A DNA stretch of 64,000 bases from Streptomyces venezuelae (GTDB taxonomy: Bacteria; Actinomycetota; Actinomycetes; Streptomycetales; Streptomycetaceae): NCBI RefSeq assembly GCF_008642295.1, contig NZ_CP029190.1, positions 2,452,001-2,516,000 of the forward strand. The letters run 5' to 3'. The notes under the pieces are model-generated. The model was not told the DNA's origin, searched no databases, and was given only the letters and a program-made list of their open reading frames with translations. Positions 56,613-64,000 of the stretch are shown here, piece after piece; position 1 is the stretch's first letter, and each line of letters starts with the position of its first letter. The translations under genes and the position numbers were made by a program.

Positions 56613-57548
56613 TCAGCGGGGCGTGTGGTCCGGGTCCGGGGCCAGGTCCGGGCGTAGCCGGAGGACCTCCGGGGGCGGGTGGCGGGTGCTGGTGTGGCGG
56701 ACCTCTGCCGAGAGCGGCGGGTCCAGCAGCCGGTAGGGGACCTCGCCCAGCCCGATCGCGGTGACCGTGCCGCCGCCCGCTCCCCGCTCTCCCTCCTCTC
56801 CCCTTGCGGCTGTCGCGGCCAGCAGCGCCGCGGTTTCGGCCCGCAGCGCGGGGCTCAGTGGGCTGGAGACGACCGGGGCCTCGTCCTCCTCCCCCGGCAG
56901 GACCAGGACCAGGGCGACCGGCCGCCGGGCCGGACCCGTCCAGCCGATCACCGCCGCGTCCCGGGTCTCGGTGTGCCGGAGCTTGCGCCAGGCGCGCCGC
57001 CCCGCCGGGTACGGCTGGTCCAGCCGTTTGATGACCAGTCCCTCGATACCGCTGGCGGGCAGCGTCTCGTACCAGGTGGCGGCCAGCTCCGGGTCCGTGG
57101 TCATGGGGACCGGCTGGATGGGCGGGCCCAGCGGCAGCAGCAGGTCGACGAGGAGGGCGCGGCGCCGTTCGTACGGGCGGCTGCGCAGGTCCAGGCCGGC
57201 CAGGGTGAGGACGTCGAAGGCCGCGTACGAGGCCGGCAGGCTCTGGGCGAGGAGTGCCGCCCGGGCCGGGGTGGCCGCGGCCCGGCGCTGCACGAGGGCG
57301 AAGTCCGTCCGGCCGGCGTGCCAGACCACCACCTCCCCGTCGAGCACGGTCTCCGGCGGCAACTGCCGTGCCGCCCCCTCCAGATCGGGAAAGGCGGAGG
57401 TGACGATCCGGCCGGAGCGGGCCTGGAGCACCACCTCGGTCGGGGTGCGGCTGATGACCAGGCGATGGCCGTCGAACTTCGGTTCGTACGCCAGTCCGGG
57501 CCCGCGGGGCAGGGTCCGTACGGCGGCGGCCAGCGCGACCCGGATCAC
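56613..57548 (-). CDS. ATP-dependent DNA ligase (LigC/LigD ligase type)
   Basis: 311 residues. The nucleotidyltransferase motif I is EPKFDGHRL, with the adenylated Lys about residue 21; motif III-like ETVLDGEVVVW and motif IV EGLVIKRLD are clear, and the OB-fold C-terminus is partial. This is the ligase half of bacterial non-homologous end joining. The GTG overlaps the polymerase stop by four bases (57545-57548) and has GGAGGG seven bases upstream, so both parts of LigD are translated together as separate proteins. Confidence 0.93.
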   Translation of the reverse strand: MIRVALAAAVRTLPRGPGLAYEPKFDGHRLVISRTPTEVVLQARSGRIVTSAFPDLEGAARQLPPETVLDGEVVVWHAGRTDFALVQRRAAATPARAALLAQSLPASYAAFDVLTLAGLDLRSRPYERRRALLVDLLLPLGPPIQPVPMTTDPELAATWYETLPASGIEGLVIKRLDQPYPAGRRAWRKLRHTETRDAAVIGWTGPARRPVALVLVLPGEEDEAPVVSSPLSPALRAETAALLAATAARGEEGERGAGGGTVTAIGLGEVPYRLLDPPLSAEVRHTSTRHPPPEVLRLRPDLAPDPDHTPR

Positions 57549-58456
57549 CGCACGGCCCTCCGGCCGCCGGTCCGCGGGAGCGGGCGGGCCAGCCCGGGGT
57601 CGGCCAGCGGGCCGAACAGGTCGCCGTCCCGGGCCAGCCGCGGCGGGATGTCGTCGGCGAGGAAGACCAGGTCCTCGGGACGGGTGCACGCCTCGACCTC
57701 CGGCCAGGACACCGGCGCCGACACGGCCGGCCGGGACCGGGCGCGCAGGGTGTAGGGCGCGGCGGTGGTCTTCGCGGCGGCGTTCTGACTGTGGTCCACG
57801 AAGACCTTGCCGGGGCGCAGGGCCTTGGCCATACGGTGCACCACCAGCTCGGGCAGTTCACTCTCGGCCTCCTGGGCGAGCTGTTTGGCGTACGCCGAGA
57901 CCTGCTCGGAGGGGGTCGGTTCGAGGGGGGCCGCCAGGTGGAGTCCCTTGGAGCCGGAGGTCTTCGGATACGCGTGCAGGCCGTCGGCGGCGAGCCGCTC
58001 GCGCAGCCAGAGGGCGGCGGCGCAGCACTCGACGACGGTGGCGGGCGGGCCGGGGTCGAGGTCGAGGACGAGCCGGTCGGCGATGCCGGGGCTGTCGGCG
58101 GGCCACTGGTGGGTGTGGAACTCGACCACCAGGTTCGCGGCCCAGACCAGGCTGGGCAGATCGGAGATGATCACCTGCTCGGCGTTCTGGTCCTCGGAGC
58201 GGGGCACGCGGACGGTCTTCACCCATGCGGGCGTGCCGGGCGGCGGGTTCTTCGTGAAGAAGAGCTGCCCTTCCGGCCCGTCGGGATAGCGGAGGAAGGA
58301 CACCGGCCGGTTGTGGATGTGGGCGAGCAGGGGGCCCGCGACCGTGGCGTAGTAGTGGAGCACCTCGCCCTTGGTGAAGCCGGTCTCCGGATAGAGGACC
58401 TTGTCGAGATTGCTGAGCGCGAGGCGACGCCCCTCCACCGATGTGATCGGCGTCAT
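57545..58456 (-). CDS. LigD-type DNA polymerase/primase domain protein
   Basis: 303 residues of the archaeo-eukaryotic primase fold used in NHEJ gap filling. Features: LALSNLDKVLYPETGFTKGEV at the start, FFTKNPPPGTPAW, LVLDLDPG with the catalytic Asp pair, and KTSGSKGLHLAAPL. No nuclease (PE) domain is fused, so the LigD functions are split. The ATG at 58454-58456 lies 31 bases from the divergent Ku start. Confidence 0.94.
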   Translation of the reverse strand: MTPITSVEGRRLALSNLDKVLYPETGFTKGEVLHYYATVAGPLLAHIHNRPVSFLRYPDGPEGQLFFTKNPPPGTPAWVKTVRVPRSEDQNAEQVIISDLPSLVWAANLVVEFHTHQWPADSPGIADRLVLDLDPGPPATVVECCAAALWLRERLAADGLHAYPKTSGSKGLHLAAPLEPTPSEQVSAYAKQLAQEAESELPELVVHRMAKALRPGKVFVDHSQNAAAKTTAAPYTLRARSRPAVSAPVSWPEVEACTRPEDLVFLADDIPPRLARDGDLFGPLADPGLARPLPRTGGRRAVR

Positions 58457-58487
58457 ACGATGAGATTGCCATGAAAGAGGAGGAACC

Positions 58488-59621
58488 GTGCGATCCATCT
58501 GGAACGGTGCGATCTCCTTCGGTTTGGTCAGCATTCCGATCAAGCTGGTGAACGCCACCGAGAACCACTCGATCTCCTTCCGCCAGATCCACCTGGCCGA
58601 CGGCGGCCGGATCCGCTACCGGAAGGTCTGCGAGCTGGACGGGGAGGAGCTGGAGGCGTCGGAGATCGGCAAGGGGTACGAGGAGGCGGACGGGTCGATC
58701 ATCCCGATCACGGATGCGGACCTCGCGCAGCTGCCGCTGCCGACGGCGAAGACGATCGAGATCGTGTCGTTCGTACCGGCCTCGGAGATCGACCCGCTCC
58801 AGATGGACGCCGCGTACTACCTGGAGGCGAACGGGGTTCCGGCCGCCAAGCCGTACACGCTGCTGCGGGAGGCGCTGAAGCGGAGCGAGAAGGTGGCCAT
58901 CGCGAAGTTCGCGCTGCGCGGGCGGGAGCGGCTGGGGATGCTGCGGGTGGTCGACGAGGTCATCGCCATGCACGGGCTGCTCTGGCCGGACGAGATCCGC
59001 TCCCCGGAAGGCGTCGCACCGGAGGCCAAGGTCACCGTACGGGACGCCGAACTCGACCTGGCGGACGCGCTGATGGCGACGCTGGGCGAGGTGGACGTGG
59101 CCTCCCTGCACGACGACTACCGCGAGGCCGTGGAGGCGATGCTGGCGGCGAAGTCGGGCGAGGCGATCGAGCGGGAGCTGCCGGCCGAGGCGGAGGGGGC
59201 GGCGAGCGGGCAGGTGATCGACCTGATGGCGGCGCTGGAGCGGAGCGTACGGGCGGCGAAGGCCTCGCGGGGCGAGGCGGCGGAGTCCGGGGACTCGGAG
59301 GCCGGGGCGGCGGCCGTGACGCCGATCGGGCGGAAGCGGGCCGGGTCGGCACGGTCGGCCGGGTCGACTGGGTCGGCTCCGAAGGCGGTGGGCGGGAAGA
59401 AGTCGACGGCGGCGGGCGCGAAGAAGACGGCAGCGGCGTCCTCGGCCCGGAAGTCGACCTCGAAGACGGCCAAGTCTCCGGCGACGGCGGCGAAGAAGAC
59501 GACCGCCACGAGAACGAGCACGAGCACGACCGCGAAGTCGACGGGCAAGGATTCGGCGGCGGGCGCGAAGAAGAAGGCGACGGCCAAGAAGGCCACCCCG
59601 CGCAAACGCACCTCCGCCTGA
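58488..59621 (+). CDS. ku: Ku protein (NHEJ), with Lys/Ala/Thr-rich tail
   Basis: 377 residues; the first 260 form the Ku core (RSIWNGAISFGLVSIPIKLVNAT at the start, IPITDADLAQLPLPTAKTIEIVSFV later). The last 110 residues are a basic KKTAAA/KSTSKT tail, expected to bind DNA without specific sequence, typical of actinobacterial Ku. Ku homodimers hold DNA ends and recruit the ligase and polymerase coded divergently. The GTG at 58488 has AGGAGGAACC just upstream. Confidence 0.97.
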   Translation: MRSIWNGAISFGLVSIPIKLVNATENHSISFRQIHLADGGRIRYRKVCELDGEELEASEIGKGYEEADGSIIPITDADLAQLPLPTAKTIEIVSFVPASEIDPLQMDAAYYLEANGVPAAKPYTLLREALKRSEKVAIAKFALRGRERLGMLRVVDEVIAMHGLLWPDEIRSPEGVAPEAKVTVRDAELDLADALMATLGEVDVASLHDDYREAVEAMLAAKSGEAIERELPAEAEGAASGQVIDLMAALERSVRAAKASRGEAAESGDSEAGAAAVTPIGRKRAGSARSAGSTGSAPKAVGGKKSTAAGAKKTAAASSARKSTSKTAKSPATAAKKTTATRTSTSTTAKSTGKDSAAGAKKKATAKKATPRKRTSA

Positions 59622-59628
59622 ATCCGCC

Positions 59629-60465
59629 TCAGGTCCCGCGTCGGCCCGGGCTGCCCGGGAGCCAGGTGTGGATGCTGCGGGCCGCGGCGTACAGGGCCTC
59701 GGTCTCCGGAGGTTTCAGGACGCCGGCCTCCTGCGCAAGCGTGGCGGTGGCGCCGGGGCGCAGGATGCGGATGTCGCGGACGGTGGGCGCGATCTCGATG
59801 CGGGAGGCGTCGACCACGGCCAGTGCCGGGGTCACCGCGACCGCCAGGGCCCGGCCGGCGCGCTCGGCCGCGCGGCGGATCCAGCGGGGGTCCGGGCGCG
59901 GTTCGGCGCGGCCGACGGTGGTCAGGAGGTCCCCTATCCGGGCGCGTTGGCGGCGGCCCGGAACCGAGCGGACGCACAGCACCCCGGCGGGCCCGATCAG
60001 CAGGTGGTCGATGTGCCCGGCGCCCGGCAGCGGCACGCCGTGCAGGATCCGCCAGCCCGCGCCCTCCAGTTCGTCCAGCTCGGCGCCCATCCGCTGCTGG
60101 GCCAGGAGGTCCTGCCGCAGCCGTTGCCGGGGGCGGGCGGCGATGGCCCGGATGCCGTGGGCGAGTTCGCCGAGCAGCGGCTCGCCCGGCCGGTTGGGGG
60201 CCAGATCGTCGTCCGGGTGCAGGGCCAGGCGTCTGAGGTCGGCCCGGGACGGCACCGGCGGCGGGCCCACGGTGTAGCTGCCGGTCAGGTACGGGCGCAG
60301 GACCGCCAGTACCGCATCGCACTGGTCCTCCGCGAGCACGCTGACCCGGCCGGTCTCCCGGTCGTACCAGGCCACGCTGCGCCCGTCGGGTGTGCTGACG
60401 TACAGCCGCCCCCGGCTGAGCCGGCCGGCCGGCCGGACCCTCAGTCCGCGCGAAGTCCTCGCCAT
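59629..60465 (-). CDS. NERD-domain-like protein, paralogue of 40718-41578
   Basis: 278 residues. The N-terminus (LRVRPAGRLSRGRLYVSTPDGRSVAWYDRETGRVSVL) and the linker DDLAPNRPGEPLLGEL match the accessory-region paralogue (NDLATNRPGEQLLGKV). The NERD core is recognisable (GAGWRILHGVPLPGAGHIDHLLIGPAGVLCVRS), but the lysine of the NTK motif is not kept. Nuclease function is therefore doubtful. The ATG is at 60463-60465. Convergent with ku, 7 bases apart. Confidence 0.8.
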   Translation of the reverse strand: MARTSRGLRVRPAGRLSRGRLYVSTPDGRSVAWYDRETGRVSVLAEDQCDAVLAVLRPYLTGSYTVGPPPVPSRADLRRLALHPDDDLAPNRPGEPLLGELAHGIRAIAARPRQRLRQDLLAQQRMGAELDELEGAGWRILHGVPLPGAGHIDHLLIGPAGVLCVRSVPGRRQRARIGDLLTTVGRAEPRPDPRWIRRAAERAGRALAVAVTPALAVVDASRIEIAPTVRDIRILRPGATATLAQEAGVLKPPETEALYAAARSIHTWLPGSPGRRGT

Positions 60466-60548
60466 CGGCGTCACCCCCGCGGTCCATGGGAGCAGCCGGG
60501 GCCGTCCTCGGCAATCCCCCCGGCGGGCAGTTGCCGACGGTTGCCGAC

Positions 60549-60598
60549 GGTTGTGTAACGACTCCGTGGGCACAGTGCTGGCTGCCTGTTACACAACC
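60549..60598. repeat. 11-bp inverted repeat with 28-base spacer, upstream of the secreted protein gene
   Basis: GGTTGTGTAAC (60549-60559) and GTTACACAACC (60588-60598) are perfect complements, next to two copies of TTGCCGACGG (60531-60550). It lies between divergent genes and could be an operator. Confidence 0.75.
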
Positions 60599-60673
60599 TG
60601 GGCAATGCCGCAACGGGCCGTGCCTACGTTGACCTCACCGCACCCGTTCGCACCGGCCCGAAGGATTCCTTCC

Positions 60674-61273
60674 GTGAGCACCGCCCGCCGCACTCTCGTC
60701 CGCGCCGCCGCCGTCGCCTGCGCCGGTGCCGGCGTGCTGGCCCTGCCGGCCGCCGCCCTGGCGGACGGCATGCCGGCCACGGCCCCGCGGACCCTGGTCA
60801 AGAGCCTCACCCTGGCGGACGGTGTGTCCACGGCCCGCGTCTACCGGCTGGCCGAGGGGGCGTACCAGGCCGAGATCAAGAGCGGCGGGGTCAAGGTGGC
60901 CACGCTCAGCAGCCGGGACGGAGTCGCCGGCTCCGGCGGTACGGACGCCCTGCGCATCTCCCTCCAGCCCGACGGCCGGCTCTCCTCCTGGGTGCCGGCC
61001 CGGGACGGGTCGGACGGGTCGGACGGGTCTGCGGAGCGGCACTCGGGCGGCACCGCCCTCGGCCGGGACGGCCACAAGACCGCGCAGCGGGACGGCAAGC
61101 CCACCGGGGCCCCGCTGCGGGCCGCCGGGCCGGCCGAGGCACTCCGGCTGGACACCCTGGCCGACGAGCCGGGCGACGGCCTGCTGCTGATCGCGGCGGG
61201 CGGCGGCATGGCGGCCGTCGGTGCCGCCGGGCTCGGTTTTGCGATGCTGCGCCGGGGCCGGACAGATAGTTGA
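60674..61273 (+). CDS. Secreted protein with C-terminal membrane anchor
   Basis: 199 residues. A signal peptide is cleaved near residue 30 (AAALA-DG), the middle has a beta-rich segment (TARVYRLAEGAYQAEIKSGGVKVATLSSRDG) and a Gly/Ser/Asp linker, and a C-terminal helix (LLLIAAGGGMAAVGAAGLGFAML) is followed by a short basic tail. The anchor type resembles sortase-like or simple membrane anchors, but there is no LPxTG. Start: GTG 60674-60676 with AAGGA nine bases upstream. Function unknown. Confidence 0.85.
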   Translation: MSTARRTLVRAAAVACAGAGVLALPAAALADGMPATAPRTLVKSLTLADGVSTARVYRLAEGAYQAEIKSGGVKVATLSSRDGVAGSGGTDALRISLQPDGRLSSWVPARDGSDGSDGSAERHSGGTALGRDGHKTAQRDGKPTGAPLRAAGPAEALRLDTLADEPGDGLLLIAAGGGMAAVGAAGLGFAMLRRGRTDS

Positions 61274-61344
61274 GGGCAAAACGGACGTAAGTCCGCATAA
61301 GGTTGAACGGACGGAGTCACCCGTACGAGGAGGTCGCAGGGTCC

Positions 61345-62166
61345 GTGAAGCCGCCCGGTGATCTCCGCAGCATGCGCACCCCGCGCCCGGCCGCGGCAGG
61401 CAGACGGACCCCCGTCGTCCTGCTCTGCCTGCTCATACCCGTGGCCCTGCTGGGGCTGGCCGGGTGCGGGAACGGCACGGGCGGGCTGGCGAGCGCCGGG
61501 CCCACCCCCACCGCGAGCGGCCCGGTGCACCTGTGGCCCAGCCGCGAGGGTGCCTCCGTACAGCCGGCCGATCCGGGCGGGGCCCCGCCCGAGTACGTCC
61601 CCGGGCTGCCGCCCGTCACCGGGCAGGACGTACACCAGGTGGACCCGGTGGCGCTGGTCCAGGCGGAGCTGGCCGTGCACGGCGACCGGATGGTGGGGCC
61701 GGACGGCATGCCCGCGGAGACCGCCGCGGCCATCCGGGCCTGTGAGCCGGGCCAGGCGGGCGACGAGGGCGGCCGGGGCGGGCAGTGCCCGGTCCTCAAG
61801 CCGTACTACCGCGACCTCACCGGCAACCGCCGGGACGACCTGGTCATCGGCATCGAGCTCCCGGGGCCGGAGCAGCTGATGTCCGTACGGGTCTACACCG
61901 CCGACCCGGACGGCCGGCTGAACCGGATCATGGCCACCACCGAGCCCGTGATCAGCGTGGAGCTGGCCGGCCAGGACCTGATCCTGCGGATGCCCAGCGC
62001 CAACCCGGGCTACGAGCTGTCCACCGCATGGTCGTACGACGACCGGCAGCGGTCGATGCTGCCGACCCGTGAGCAGATCACGCGGGTGCCGTCGCCGGCC
62101 TCGGCCGGTACCGGACCGCTCGGCACTCCCAGCCCCGCCGCAAGCCCCGTACCGAGTGCCGCATGA
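61345..62166 (+). CDS. Lipoprotein, co-translated with a histidine kinase
   Basis: 273 residues. Lipobox LGLAGC (Cys41) after a hydrophobic stretch. The folded part holds one FG-GAP-like segment (YYRDLTGNRRDDLVIGIELPG) and strand-rich sequence ending in a Ser/Pro/Ala tail. Start: GTG 61345; ATG 61372 is possible. The gene overlaps the kinase start by four bases (62163-62166), which implies it helps signal input, as CseA does for CseC. It is preceded by a 71-base gap. Confidence 0.85.
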   Translation: MKPPGDLRSMRTPRPAAAGRRTPVVLLCLLIPVALLGLAGCGNGTGGLASAGPTPTASGPVHLWPSREGASVQPADPGGAPPEYVPGLPPVTGQDVHQVDPVALVQAELAVHGDRMVGPDGMPAETAAAIRACEPGQAGDEGGRGGQCPVLKPYYRDLTGNRRDDLVIGIELPGPEQLMSVRVYTADPDGRLNRIMATTEPVISVELAGQDLILRMPSANPGYELSTAWSYDDRQRSMLPTREQITRVPSPASAGTGPLGTPSPAASPVPSAA

Positions 62167-63455
62167 GCCCCCGGATACCGTCCTGGACCGCGACGCTGAC
62201 CTGGAAGGCGGCGTGCTTCATCGTGGTCATGTGCTGTTCGCTGACGATCGTGCTCGGCGTCCTGGTGCATGTGGAGGTGACCCGGCAGACCGTCGCGACG
62301 GCCCGCGAGAAGGCGCTCGGCAAGCTGGCCGAGGCCTCGGCGCGCTACGAGGCGGGCGAGGCGATGCCGCCCGAGTCCGGGATCGACCCGGACGGGCTGC
62401 CGGAATCGCTGCGCGCGCTCGCCCTCACCGGAGAGCGCGGCACCCTGGTCGCCGACCACAACGGGCGGCCGACGATGTGGGCGGCGGCCCCCGCCGACGG
62501 CCGGGCGCTGGCCACCGCCATCGACTACACGCAGAGCGCACGCACCATCAGCGGCCTGGACAAGGCGATCATCGGCTCCTCCGTCCTGGCCATCGGCGGC
62601 ACCCTGCTGGTCGGTGCGTTCGCCATGACGCGGGTCACGCGCCGGCTGCACCAGACCGCGTCGGTCGCACGCCGGATCACCCAGGGGGACCTGGACGCGC
62701 GGGTGGGCGATCCCCGGACGAAGGATCCGGCCCGGCCACAGGACGAGGTGGCCACGGTCGCCGGGGCGCTGGACACCATGGCCGCCACCCTCCAGGCGAA
62801 GCTGCTGAGCGAGCAGCGGTTCACCGCGGACGTGGCGCACGAGCTGCGCACCCCGCTGACCGGGCTGCAGGCGGCCTCCGAACTGCTGCCGGCCGGGCGG
62901 CCGACCCAGCTGGTGCAGGAACGCGTCCGGACGATGCGGCAGCTGACCGAGGACCTGCTGGAGATCTCCCGGCTGGACTCGGGGAGCGAGCAGGTCGAGT
63001 CGGAGCTGCAGGAGCTGGGGGCACTGGCGGAGCGGGTGGTACGGGCGCATGCCTCCGGCGGTTGCGGTGGCAGTGGCGGTGCCGGTGGCGGTGGGGCGGT
63101 GACGGAGGTCGTGGTGCTCCGTGACGTGTACGTGGAGACGGACCGGCGGCGGCTGGAGCGGGTGCTGGGCAATCTGGTCGCCAATGCGCACAAGCACGGG
63201 CGCGGGCCGGTGGTGCTGACCGTGGACGGGCCGGTGGTGACCGTACGGGACCACGGGGACGGCTACCCGGACTACCTGGTGGCGCACGGTCCGCAGCGGT
63301 TCCGCACGGAGCCGCAGGCGGGGGGCAAGGGGACGGGGCTGGGGCTGACCATCGCGGTGGGGCAGGCAGAGGTGATCGGCGGCCGGCTGCGGTTCCGCAA
63401 CGCGGAGGAGGGCGGAGCCGTCGCGGTCCTGACCCTCCCGCACCCCCCGCCTTAG
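62163..63455 (+). CDS. Sensor histidine kinase, HAMP/HisKA type
   Basis: 430 residues. Two membrane helices (about 14-36 and 140-160) flank an extracellular sensor part; a HAMP linker follows, with HisKA FTADVAHELRTPLTGLQ (His phosphosite) and HATPase NLVANAHKHGRG, GDGYPDYLV and GGKGTGLGLTIAVGQ. The HAMP to HATPase region is interrupted by a Gly-rich linker (GGSGGAGGGG). No response regulator gene is adjacent in the window, so its partner is elsewhere. Confidence 0.94.
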   Translation: MSPRIPSWTATLTWKAACFIVVMCCSLTIVLGVLVHVEVTRQTVATAREKALGKLAEASARYEAGEAMPPESGIDPDGLPESLRALALTGERGTLVADHNGRPTMWAAAPADGRALATAIDYTQSARTISGLDKAIIGSSVLAIGGTLLVGAFAMTRVTRRLHQTASVARRITQGDLDARVGDPRTKDPARPQDEVATVAGALDTMAATLQAKLLSEQRFTADVAHELRTPLTGLQAASELLPAGRPTQLVQERVRTMRQLTEDLLEISRLDSGSEQVESELQELGALAERVVRAHASGGCGGSGGAGGGGAVTEVVVLRDVYVETDRRRLERVLGNLVANAHKHGRGPVVLTVDGPVVTVRDHGDGYPDYLVAHGPQRFRTEPQAGGKGTGLGLTIAVGQAEVIGGRLRFRNAEEGGAVAVLTLPHPPP

Positions 63456-63496
63456 CCGGTGCCCTGGCCGGTGCCCGGCCGAGCCCCCGGCCCAGC

Positions 63497-63613
63497 GGGC
63501 CGGGGCCGGGGCCGGGCCGGGGCCGGGCCGGGGCCGGGCCGGGGCCGGGCCGGGGCCGGGCCGGGGCCGGGGCCGGGGCCGGGGCCGGGCCGGGGCCGGG
63601 CCGGGGCCGGGCC
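63497..63613. repeat. Tandem GGGGCCGGGCC repeats
   Basis: About ten units of 11 bases (CCGGGGCCGGG), with two runs of a 6-base variant, follow the kinase stop. The sequence is self-complementary and may act as a terminator or stall site. Confidence 0.85.
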
Positions 63614-63763
63614 GCTGCGCGGAGCTGTTCCCCTACCCGCCCCTCCCCGCTCCCCGGGGCTCCGCCCCGGACCCCGCCGGATGCCCGGGCTGCGCCCGGC
63701 ACCGCCGTTCGGGATGGGGGCGGGGCGGGGCGGGAATGAGGAACGGGGCTCCGCCCCGGGCCG

Positions 63764-63879
63764 CGCCCGGCCCTCCGTTCCGGGCTCCGCCCCAGGCGGG
63801 GACGGAACGGCCGGCCTGCCCGGCTTCGCCCGGCCCTCCGTTCCGGGCTCCGCCCCGGGCGGGGACGGAACCGCCGGCC
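63764..63879. repeat. 63-bp direct repeat, two copies
   Basis: Copies starting at 63764 and 63827 share about 50 bases with one or two mismatches. Each includes a hairpin (GTTCCG...CGGAAC) with GCCCC/GGGGC pairing. Confidence 0.75.
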
Positions 63880-64000
63880 CGAGGCGCGCCCGGGGCGCGC
63901 CCGGGGCCGGGTTGACCGGGGGTGGCCGGCGCCGCGTTGGCGGGGCTCCGCCCCGGACCGCGCCCGGGGCCGCGTACCCCGAGCCCGCACAGCGCGCGGA

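Larger units (their letters stand above)
63456..64000. other. GC-rich non-coding end of the window
   Basis: No convincing gene. It contains the tandem GGGCC repeats and the 63-bp direct repeats listed separately. Frames here are open only because of extreme GC content. Confidence 0.7.

Noticed and set aside
63497..63613. CRISPR array
   Set aside because: The repeats are short tandem units without unique spacers; no cas genes are in the window.
62821..63990. Minus-strand Arg/Pro-rich open frame covering the window end
   Set aside because: Low-complexity translation antisense to the kinase and across tandem repeats; no ribosome binding site or family features.

Overview
The window is high-GC actinobacterial chromosome, almost certainly Streptomyces. 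The signs are the base composition, the preference for GTG and TTG starts with GGAGG-type ribosome binding sites, the gene content, and a gene order that matches, from memory, the S. coelicolor block around SCO5388 to SCO5351 and then the Ku/ligase region. About 40 kb is conserved core. About 15 kb (roughly 39.8 to 54.4 kb) is accessory DNA downstream of a tRNA-Arg gene.

Layout. 1-5.4 kb: a partial PLP-dependent cysteine synthase-like gene, a 212-bp MITE with CTAG target duplication, two small His-rich exported proteins, a large P-loop ATPase with a membrane anchor, and a STAS protein. 5.5-12.3 kb: 3-hydroxybutyryl-CoA dehydrogenase, PduO-type cobalamin adenosyltransferase, a membrane protein, a NarL-type two-component system, a GH18 chitinase with DasR-like operator repeats, and a DUF2550 protein. 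12.4-20.2 kb: the complete F1Fo ATP synthase operon, atpI-like-B-E-F-H-A-G-D-C, on the minus strand with a strong terminator. 20.5-27.1 kb: a WecA/TagO-like transferase, glyA, an unusual LMW-phosphatase-like protein, Sua5/TsaC, prmC, prfA and rpmE. 27.3-39.6 kb: an LCP-family cell-wall ligase, a secreted trypsin-like protease, rho, thrB, thrC, hom, lysA, nrtL and a stand-alone receiver. Most operons end in perfect hairpins.

Accessory region. tRNA-Arg(CCG) is followed by a frameshifted, truncated tyrosine integrase, which marks an old site-specific integration. Next come an orphan colicin-type immunity protein, a NERD-domain protein, a small membrane protein, an AraC regulator divergent from an NTF2-like protein, and a dehalogenase-like hydrolase. 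They are followed by a DUF234-type ATPase with a PD-(D/E)xK-like tail, a NotI-like restriction endonuclease convergent with an N4C/N6A-type methyltransferase, and a three-gene membrane system. That system is an EACC1-like small protein, then a caspase-like / transmembrane / solute-binding-like / VWA fusion, then a solute-binding lipoprotein. It is the best candidate for a little-described biological system: extracellular sensing appears to be wired directly to a cytoplasmic caspase-like protease.

Right end (54.6-64 kb): an XdhC-family protein, small conserved Streptomyces proteins, the split NHEJ module (ligase and LigD-type polymerase in one operon, divergent from Ku with only 31 bp between starts), a second NERD protein, a secreted membrane-anchored protein, and a lipoprotein-histidine kinase operon without an adjacent response regulator. 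The last 0.5 kb is GC-rich repeat DNA with no gene. All family names come from reading the sequence and from memory; no database search was run.
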